A stretch of DNA of 64,000 nt from Adiantum capillus-veneris. Its lineage: Eukaryota > Streptophyta > Polypodiopsida > Polypodiales > Pteridaceae. How positions within the stretch are numbered: the first letter of the stretch is position 1; each line of letters begins with the position of its first letter. The position numbers were made by a program, and so were the translations under genes. Shown one piece after another: positions 56,783 to 64,000 of the stretch. The stretch spans positions 77,426,872-77,490,871 of the forward strand of contig CM043953.1 in the NCBI GenBank assembly GCA_014529385.2. The letters run 5' to 3'. The notes under the pieces were generated by a model. That model did not search any database, was not told the origin of the DNA, and was given only the letters and a program-made list of their open reading frames with translations.

Positions 56783-57214
56783 TTTGGCAGTGTTCTGTAT
56801 CACTCAAGGAAAGAACCACAAGAACCACATTATTCTTTTTGCTTGTTGCAGTCGCACGTAACCCAAGTCTTCTTAGGCGTGTCAATTCCTAATGGTGTTT
56901 TTGAAGAGTGACAGGAAACCCAAGAAATAAGGGCTTGTCCAGCCTCCCCTTGTGCCTCTTTTCACTCATTGAGAGCGGACCGTGCACTTAGCGGCCGGCC
57001 AATCGACGTGAGGTGGGAAAAAGCAACCTTGGTGTGAGCGCAAGGCCGCCAAGGGGTGCGCCTGCGGAAAAGAGCAAAATTCGGGTGAAGAGAAGATCCT
57101 TCTCTAACACAGATTGCAAGCTACACAAGAACCTCAAGAACCTCAAGAACCCAAGAACCAAGACCCACAAGAACTCAAGTTTCTCGTGAACTTAAGAACC
57201 AAAGATCTCAGTGT

Positions 57215-58065
57215 ATGGTCATCACCCGAAGCGGAATGGATACTTTGCATGAAGGTGATGGACATGAAGAAGGTGAAGAAGAATTTTCTCCACCAGGAGG
57301 TTTTTCTGACCCTCCCCCAGGATTGCCCTAACTCCTATGGAGGCTTTCGACAAGATGATGATGGACAGGATGTTAGAACACGAAGCAAGAAAAGCAGAAA
57401 GAAAGGTAGAGCATGAAGAAAGAATGGCAGCCCTAGCGCGTGAGCGCGAGCAAGCACGCTTGGCGGCCGTAGAAATACGAGCAAAAATGGGTCGCGAGCG
57501 CCAAGAAAGAACAACAGAATTGGCTCGCGAGCGCGAAGAAAGCCGGTTAGCCTTTGAGCGTGAGCGTGAGCAAGCGCGTTTGGCGGCCGAAGACAAAAGG
57601 GCAGCCTTGGAGCGTGAGCATGAGCAAGCGCGCTTGGCAGCCGAACAGAGAGCTCAACACATGCAAGAGTTGTTGCGACTCTTTTTTAGTATGCAGGCAC
57701 AGATTGCAAAGGATCAGGAAAAGGAAACTCTTAGTTTCTTCTTTTCCAAAGCAAGACACACATGATTTGCATGATAATGATGAGCATGATGATTTGCATG
57801 ATCAAGATGTGATTTCTCACAAGCATGATGATTTGCAAGAAAAAGATGTGATTGTTCACAAGGATGATGGTTTAGTTGATACTTTGTCTAGTGAAGCTAA
57901 CCTCATTGCAGATTTGAGCAATCACGAGGAACCGATCTTGGCTCTCGAGTTGAGGTCCAAAGAACCCCCACATGAAGATTCGATAGATCACAAAGAACCG
58001 ATCTTGGCTCTCGAGTCGAGGTCCACTGAACCCCCACAGGAAGTAATATGTGTTCGCATGATCAA
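57215..58065 (+). pseudogene. B-family gag N-terminal region, charged coiled coil
   Basis: The ATG at 57215 (MVITRSGMDTLHEG) matches the start at 63772 (MVITQSGMDTLREG), so this is the real gag start of the family. An acidic stretch and SPPGGFSDPPPG follow. After a frameshift at about 57335 comes a long, very regular charged helix with repeated RE(R/H)EQARLAAE units (57430-57660). Another frameshift near 57735 leads to His/Asp-rich repeats (HDDLH, HKHDD) and a duplicated EPILALE(L/S)RS(K/T)EPP unit (57930-58040). The sequence is cut by an inverted LTR at 58066. Capsid and knuckles would have followed. Confidence 0.65.
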
Positions 58066-58965
58066 TGTAAGGTGTAGCGGAAGTGAATGTTGAACTTTGC
58101 TCAAGATGAGTGCTCCGAACTGTGCTCAAGGGTTCCTTTTACTTACGGAAGGGAGAGCCTTCCGTTCCTTTAGTGAAAGAGTGCAATGATCACAAACAAA
58201 GTGGCGAACATTGTGAATGAAGGTGTTGAGACCGAGAGATAGAGAGAGAAGAATACGACACCAAAACAGTTGTCAAACCCCCCTCCGAAGGCCCCACTCT
58301 CTATGGCGAGAGTGGTCTACTATTGATTGCACAAATCTCTACAATGCTTTGGACTTTGCCGACGATGTCGACGACGACGAGACGGGCTGAAATCTGAAAA
58401 CACTAATGGCTGAAATCTGCAAATCTTTATCTACTGAATTTTGACTCTATGTTGGTGACGATGTCGATGGCGACGATGCGACGACGAGGCGCTGAAAACG
58501 CAGATGCTGAAATCTGCGTTTCCCTGGCTGAAACTGCAAACTTCGCGGGATTTGACCATGCGGCGAGGATCTGCTGCGGAAAGGCGAGATCTACGAGGTT
58601 CGGGACTTGTTCTACTGTGAGTCTATTCCGAAAACTGAAAACGCTGGTGTTCTTGTTGGTTCTGTCGCGAAGATCTGCAAAAACTTTCTCTTGCTGATCC
58701 AAAAACGCTAGGCTGAATTCTGTGCTTGCGGTGGAAATCTGCTAACGCTAGTGGAATCTGCTGTCGTGTTGTGGCCGGGGCTGACCTGCAATGCAAAAAC
58801 GCTGGGCCTTCTGATGGCTGAAAACTCTAGGTCTACCGCCGGTGGGGGATCTTGTTGAGAAGGTCTGTTGAACGCGAAGTTCGTGCTGCCTCTTCTGCCA
58901 AAAAGTGCTAGCGCCAGGTTTCTTATATACATCCTTATTGAATTTGCCCTACCTAGTTCCCAACA
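58066..58965 (-). repeat. B-family LTR in inverted orientation, complete
   Basis: 900 bp. On the minus strand it begins TGTTGGGAACTAGGTAGGGC at 58965 and ends ...CACCTTACA at 58066. Many gaaaacgct/ctgaaatctgc motifs occur in the middle third. It is the only complete LTR of the family here and lies tail-on against the plus-strand gag. Confidence 0.85.
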
Positions 58966-59250
58966 AAAGTCACTTAAAAATAATAAGTGAAAAATGTCAA
59001 AAATAGGGAAAATAGGTCTATGCACTGTAAAAATGCTCCTCATGGGTTTTGACTGTAATCTAATGATCATGTTGTGTGCAACCAGAGGATATGCATCTAC
59101 TCTAAGTGTCTGGACATGCACGGTCTGCGAACAGACTCACAAAAGTGCCAGAACACTTCCTAATCTAACTGAAATGAACCCTGAACTTGAAGTAGCTTGT
59201 CCACGTACACATAGGGTTGGATGTGCACGTGACATGATCGTGGATACGAT
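58966..59250 (-). pseudogene. B-family integrase tail, inverted copy
   Basis: The minus strand matches 41755-42039 (atgcatctactctaagtgtc reversed) and leads into the LTR start. It is the 3' internal end of a minus-strand B element whose remainder has been lost at about 59250. Confidence 0.75.
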
Positions 59251-59892
59251 CTACCAGAATGCGAGATTGCGAAAGCCTTGTGCCGCAAGACTGTGTGTGT
59301 GTGTAAATTCACCTGCTCTTGCACTCAGCTTCAATGGATTTTTGCTCGCTCGGCTCTGTCTCGCTACAGGCCGATTTGCACTTTGCGACGACAATTTGGT
59401 TATGAGCTCCTTCTGCAGCGCTGCCTTGATGTCCTACAATCCTCCAAGCTTGCTTTGCTCCTGCTCTCTCGACCTGCTTTATCGTCAAGTTGATGAGTGG
59501 CCGAATTTGCTCACTACTTGGACTCTCACAGCGCTACCTTTTGCGGCCTTATTCAACTCGTTGCCTTCAATAGCGTGCTTATGCTTGCTACTCAAAATCC
59601 CTTGAATTGCTTGGATTTTCTCAGCTTGCCCCATTTGCTTGCAAATTCCCCACTGTGCTCACGTTGCTGCCCCAATTTCTTTGGCTTGCCTTGGACTGCT
59701 TTATTAGGTTCTCTCGACTTCGATTGTGCTCACTGCACCACTTTCACCTGCTCTCAATTTTAATTTGCTCAACCCGGCACTGCTTGGCTGAGATCTACTT
59801 TAGCTGGCTTCGATCTGCAGCTTCAAGCTCAAGAGCTTCAAGGTTTCAAGGGGTGTTGTGGGTGATGTGGGAAGTGGGAGCGGCAAGCCTAT
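59251..59892 (-). other. Copia leader
   Basis: Between the inverted B fragment and the copia primer site. Rich in ttgctc and gcttcaag motifs. No gag frame is recognisable. Confidence 0.5.
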
Positions 59893-59904
59893 GCTCTGAT
59901 ACCA
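59893..59904 (-). other. Copia primer-binding site
   Basis: gctctgatacca on the plus strand, i.e. TGGTATCAGAGC on the minus strand, two bases inside the 5' LTR. Confidence 0.9.
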
Positions 59905-59906
59905 GT

Positions 59907-59954
59907 TGTTGGGATCAAGGAGGTTTGAAGGCTAGAGCATCCATAGATACACAC

Positions 59955-60030
<76 letters not shown>

Positions 60031-60231
60031 CAAACTCAATATATAATAATGTACAATCCATTATCTTCACAACATGGCATAAAATATGTACATGGAGGGC
60101 TTTATTTTATAAGCCTTGATTAGATATCCGGCTGGCACTCCTTCTCTACTTGGCTTACACATAGCTATATAGAAAACCTAACAACTCATAGGCTATACAT
60201 GTGTAGAGGTGTTTCCCATGCCCACCTTTCA
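59907..60231 (-). repeat. Copia 5' LTR
   Basis: 325 bp, tgttggg...acctttca, containing a GA tract (59958-60028). It is followed by the right AGAGT duplication (60232-60236). Confidence 0.9.
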
Positions 60232-60236
60232 AGAGT

Positions 60237-60400
60237 GACTACATACCCTATGATTGCACAAACCAGGACCATTAGCATAAGTAGCCAGGTTCAAGCATGA
60301 GCATTCTCCATCGCATAAACCCAATTTTGTGCGCATGGAAACCACCTCTTATAGGCTACTTAAATTATAAAGTGACTTATTAATTTATCCAGAAGTGACC
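60237..60400 (+). pseudogene. Gypsy-B1 integrase tail, continuation
   Basis: gactacataccctatgattg continues the sequence cut at 38321, by comparison with 41895-42035. It ends near aaagtgacttatt, the position just before the LTR in other copies. Confidence 0.7.
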
Positions 60401-61070
60401 TTGCTCGACCCAGGAATTGGTAGCTATATAGGAAGGCCCTTGGCGCTAGAGAGAAGCAGAAGACAGGAATGGAGCACTTGCATTAGGTGCATAGGCCTCG
60501 CAACGTTTCCTCAAGCAGTTCAGCCCAGCGTTTTCAGCATAAGGAAATCAGCGTTTTCAGCCCACAGCCCTCAGCGTTTTCAGTTTCCTGCCTTAGCCTC
60601 GTGAGAACTCGCAACAACCATTGCAGATCCTGGCCGATTGTCCCATGTACACCTAGATCAGCCTAACGTTTTCAGCTTTAGCAGAATTCAGCCAGCGTTT
60701 TGCAGTTCAGCCCAGACCAGCCAGTGTTTTTTGCATTTCAGCCCTTGCACAACTCAGCGGTTGTAGATCAGCCCCGCAGTACCGCCACAGTTGCAGATCC
60801 ATAGCAGAGCATCTAGCGTTTTCAGTGTTTAGCCTTGACGCTGTCATCGTCGACACCATCGTCGTCGTCGACATCGCCATCGTCGACATAGTCGTCCTCA
60901 AATACCACAGCATCTAGAAGCATTGTACCAAACTTTGTGCAATCTAAAGCAAATACCTTTCTAGCAATAGAGGGGGCGGCCCTTGGAGGGGGGTTTGGAA
61001 CCCCATCTCGTGTCGTCTCTTTTCTCTCTCTAGCACTCTCTAGCACTCACTGACAGTTTGCATGGTGTTG
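60401..61070 (+). repeat. B-family LTR, first part
   Basis: Diverged LTR start (ggaattggtagctatatagg ... ggcgctagag). Between 60520 and 60840 at least six cagcgttttcag-type motifs are followed by gtcgtcgtcgac repeats. It ends gtcgtctcttttctctctct, matching 56560-56600. Confidence 0.75.
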
Positions 61071-62873
61071 CTAAATTGGCTTTATCTGACAGGAAAATAA
61101 TTTTAAATGAATTATTGGATTATAAGTGATAGGGTTTTCTCGCTTGGAACACCAAGGAAAAATAATTCTAAATGAATTATTGGAGTTTTAAGTGAGGGTT
61201 TTTCTCACTGGAGACATCCGAGTACAGATTATTTCTAGTGCGTCATTCAGAGTAATGACGGGAGCACTGTAAAGGGAATATTTGTAAGGCCACAAGGAAC
61301 GAGTACTTCTGATGCGTCACATCGGATGGGTGACAGGGAGCATCGGAAAGAAGTATCTGACCATTCGGGAATGGCCATCTCTGATGTGTCATAGGATGGG
61401 TGACATAGAGCATCGCGAAGGAGATTGTACCATAAGTTCGGTAGGAAAGGACTAGGTGATGGTATTCCTGATGCGTCCCAAGATGGGTGACAGGTGCATC
61501 GGAAAAGGGATTATTCATATTCAGGAGGAAATTCCGAACTGTGTTAGAATGCACAAGGAAAAGCAAGCACTTGAATGAAGATGGGTTCAGAGGAAACTTT
61601 GAGGAAAAACAGATGCTTTCTGAGAAAGCGGGATTGCTTTTCGGGAAAGCAAATGCTTTCCCGCGAGGAAGCCTATGTCTGCATTGCAATTGTTCATGTG
61701 ATTGCATCCAGGGACGCCTGGGAACTGCTGTGAAAGGATTGTTTTTAACTTATAAGGTTTTATTGAGTTTTTGGGCAGATTTAGACTATTTTTAAAATAT
61801 GCCGGCCGCCCACTTAATAAGTGGGCAGCCATCTGATAAATAAGGCAACAAATCAGCCAACGTTTTCTCTCTCTCTTTTTCTGGTAGAACAGCGCAAGAA
61901 AAAAAAAAAAAAGGCCGCGATCTCTATGCGAGCAGCTATTCGTGCCGTGGCCAGGAGCTTTAAAAGCATCACATGCCCTCACTCAGAGGGGAAGATCAGT
62001 TCTTGCAAGAAGAAGATGCTGCTTCAGATTTCATCCGCAAAGAAGACGTTGCCGGTGATGCCCATGGCTGCCCCAAGTGTACCAGATGTCGCCAAGACCA
62101 GTGCGTGAGTTCCCTCGCGAAGAAGTGCCTACGGAGCGTGTTTCCATCGCGACCAATTGCTGTTTTTCTCTGTTTTCAGCCCATAAACGTCATAGACGGG
62201 GCTGATTTACGAGAAGGAACCCGAGAACACACCTCTTTTGTGTGTAGGATTGGAAGGGAGGATTTTCTATGTAGAAATCTCTTCCGGGGAATTGCTTTTT
62301 GAGAACCGAGTTGCGTTTCGAGCATCGAGACTTTGAAGGTAACGATTTTCATGTTATGAACTCTGAATATTTGTTTGTAGGTGTACTTCCTCTTAGCGAG
62401 GGAGTAGGAGTAGAGGAAGGCATGAGCCTCTGCAGGCGAAAGCGCTCTGAGGAACTAGAGCGAGATCAGCCCAAGGGTTTCATACCCAAGTTTCGGAAGT
62501 AGATCCACCGATGGGAGAGAGGTAGTCTCTCAAGATGTCCCAAGGGAAGGACTTCATGTCCGAGAAAGCAGAGTTGTTCTGCGAGAAGAGGACTCTGGAA
62601 ATAGAGTCAGAAACGAGTTGCAGGGATGCCATGCCCTGAGTTTGGAAGGTGAGATCCAGAGGCGAGAACCTTGATTCTTGAGGAATTGGAATAAGAAACG
62701 GAAGTTCCTTGGAATATGGTTTTGCCCTAGGAATAGGAAGTCGAGGCTTCCGGGAACCATCAAGTCTTATTCTACAATGAACGTGGTAATACGTTCGGTT
62801 CAAGTGCTTGTATAGACTTCTCCTCAATAATAAAGATACTATTACGGGGGAGGACCAGCCCAACTTCAGGTCC
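61071..62873. other. Hairpin array inside the LTR
   Basis: A segment absent from the LTRs at 56253-56769 and 58066-58965. It is packed with short perfect inverted repeats, including four related hairpins (61237-61268, 61311-61344, 61383-61414, 61470-61500), a duplicated pair of AATAATT/AATTATT hairpins (61096, 61161), three GCTTTC/GAAAGC-type hairpins (61615-61672), GCCCACTT/AAGTGGGC (61808-61826) and CTTCCTCT/AGAGGAAG (62386-62419). No protein frame is convincing. A structured non-coding element is the best description. Confidence 0.6.
61237..61500. repeat. Four tandem hairpins with compensatory changes
   Basis: Units spaced 74, 72 and 87 bp. Each has an outer 5-bp stem (GATGC/GCATC; AGTGC/GCACT in unit 1), an inner stem (GTCAC/GTGAC; GTCATT/AATGAC in unit 1), a 6-10-base loop and a 4-5-base bulge on the 3' side only. 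Unit 3 uses G-T pairs; unit 4 has one mismatch. Confidence 0.75.
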
Positions 62874-62879
62874 CCAATA

Positions 62880-63375
62880 CTGTGTCGATCCTCTCACTCT
62901 CTCTCTCTCTCCTATCTATTTCTCTCTATATCGTCTGGCTTCAGTATTAAGTGATAAATTCTATTTATCCGAGTATATTATATATTGCTATGCGCTCCCG
63001 TTTGTGACACATGTCACTCTCGTGTTATGATCATTGCACATTCTCGCATTGAGTCAAGGAAGGCTCTCCCTGTCCGTCAGTAAAAGGAACCGTGAGCACC
63101 CACTGATCACTTGCCCTGAGCCATACACCATCATTCTATTTCTCTCTATATCCTCTGGCTTCAGTATTAAGTGATAAATTCTATTTATCCGAGTATATTC
63201 TATATTGCTATGCGCTCCCATTTGTGACACATGTCACTCTCGTGTTATGGTCATTGCACATTCTCTCATTAAGTCCAGGAAGGCTCTCCCTTTCCGTCAG
63301 TAAAAGGAACCGTGAGCACCCACTGATCACTTGTCCTGAGCCATACACCATCATTCACTTCCGTTGCACATTACA
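62880..63375 (+). repeat. B-family LTR, second part, with 220-bp tandem duplication
   Basis: Resumes LTR sequence (ggaaggctctccct, cagtaaaaggaacc) and ends cacttccgttgcacattaca. tctatttctctctatatc starts at 62915 and 63135, and the 220 bp after each are nearly identical. Confidence 0.85.
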
Positions 63376-63846
63376 TTGGTATCAGAGCTCTTTGGCAGTG
63401 TTCGGTATCATCACTCAAGGAAAGAAGCACAATAATTTTTTTTGCTTGTGGTTGCACGTAACCCAAGACCACTTGGGCGTGTCGATCTCTAATCTGTGTT
63501 TTTGAAGAGTGGCAGGTAACCCAAGAAAGAAGGGCTTGTTCAACCTCCCCTCGTTCCTCTTTTCCACTCATTGAGAGCGGACCTTGCACTTAGCGGCATG
63601 CTAATCGACGTGAGATGGGAAAAAACAACCTTGGTGTCAACGCAACGCCACCAAGGGATGCACCCGCAGGAAGGAATTGAGCTTGGGTAAGAGCAAAGCC
63701 TTCTTAAATGCAGATTGCAAGCGAAGAACTCAAGAACCTCAAGAACCCCAAGTACCCAAGAACTTAGTGCATGGTCATCACCCAAAGCGGAATGGATACT
63801 TTGCGTGAAGGTGATGAGAGCGGAGCTAGAGAGGAAGAAGTTTCTT
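63376..63846 (+). pseudogene. B-family leader and gag start after the LTR
   Basis: Met-tRNA-type primer site at 63377-63388, leader matching 56783-57210, then ATG at about 63772 (MVITQSGMDTLREG). After about 20 codons it jumps directly into integrase-tail sequence, so gag and pol are deleted. Confidence 0.8.
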
Positions 63847-64000
63847 GTCACGTGACACATTTCAACCCTATGTGTCTGTGGACAAACTATACCACAGCAG
63901 GGTTCAGTCAGTTCAGTCAAGTCTAGATTAGCAGTGATCTGGCACTTTTGTGAGTCTATTCGTAGACTGTGCATGCCTAGTCACTTAGCATAGATGCATA
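63847..64000 (+). pseudogene. B-family integrase tail at the right edge
   Basis: cacgtgacacatttcaaccc to cacttagcatagatgcata, a fifth copy of the tail. The element continues beyond the window. Confidence 0.75.

Larger units (their letters stand above)
38322..60231 (-). mobile_element. Ty1/copia retrotransposon, expanded by nested insertions
   Basis: Minus-strand element with its 5' LTR at 59907-60231 and 3' LTR at 38322-40374, flanked by AGAGT on both sides. Recognisable copia content is limited to a primer-binding site, leader, one gag fragment and a polypurine tract. The remaining span is a B-family gypsy copy carrying a GIY-YIG element, a hAT and a chromovirus. Without the insertions the visible copia sequence is only about 3 kb, so it was a deleted, non-autonomous copy. 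Confidence 0.8.

Noticed and set aside
59278-60119. Plus-strand frames rich in Leu/Cys/Ser opposite the copia leader
   Set aside because: They overlap LTR and leader and the composition reflects ttgctc repeats; no domain.

Overview
The window looks like transposon-rich nuclear DNA from a land plant. It carries fragments of LINEs, a Helitron, Ty3/gypsy and Ty1/copia elements, a spliced hAT transposase and a GIY-YIG element, and I recognise no intact host gene. Most premature stops in the elements can be explained as CGA to TGA or CAG to TAG, which fits loss of methylated cytosine at CG and CHG sites, as in plants. GA/CT and GT microsatellites are extremely abundant. A fern, lycophyte, gymnosperm or other large plant genome is plausible, but the sequence does not decide which.

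Layout. 1-2359 (minus): 5' half of a LINE, with a coiled-coil ORF1 and an endonuclease ORF2 whose RT lies off the left edge. 2570-8175: microsatellites mixed with four repeat families and several copies of one LINE 3' end, partly arranged as a ~950-bp higher-order tandem. 8176-11803 (minus): decayed Helitron Rep/helicase. 11820-17190: duplications, an unidentified repeat-containing ORF and more copies of the same repeats. 18627-29776 (minus): Gypsy-A, a long LTR element with gag, pol and an extra 3.5-kb coding region between integrase and the 3' LTR. 29777-33900: microsatellites, long C and G runs, a foldback element and a BED-finger fragment.

33915-64000 is one deep nest. Gypsy-B1 (plus) is interrupted at 38321 by a minus-strand copia element (38322-60231, target duplication AGAGT on both sides). 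The copia 3' LTR holds a 5'-truncated LINE with an open 519-codon frame. Inside the copia lies a rearranged second copy of the B family (Gypsy-B2). B2 was hit by a GIY-YIG element (42603-49033, 13-bp duplication) and by a chromovirus, Gypsy-C (49195-55563, duplication TTTAA). The GIY-YIG element was hit in turn by a hAT transposon (45649-48894, duplication GATTTAGT).

The two signals I rate highest are the GIY-YIG element and a hairpin array. The GIY-YIG element has Penelope-like architecture (tandem 5'-truncated repeat, variable-length target duplication, nuclease ORF) but no visible reverse transcriptase. The hairpin array, at 61096-62873, packs many short perfect inverted repeats into 1.8 kb, including four tandem hairpins of the same shape with compensatory base changes, set inside a retrotransposon LTR. 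Coordinates of decayed elements are approximate where no terminal motif is visible.
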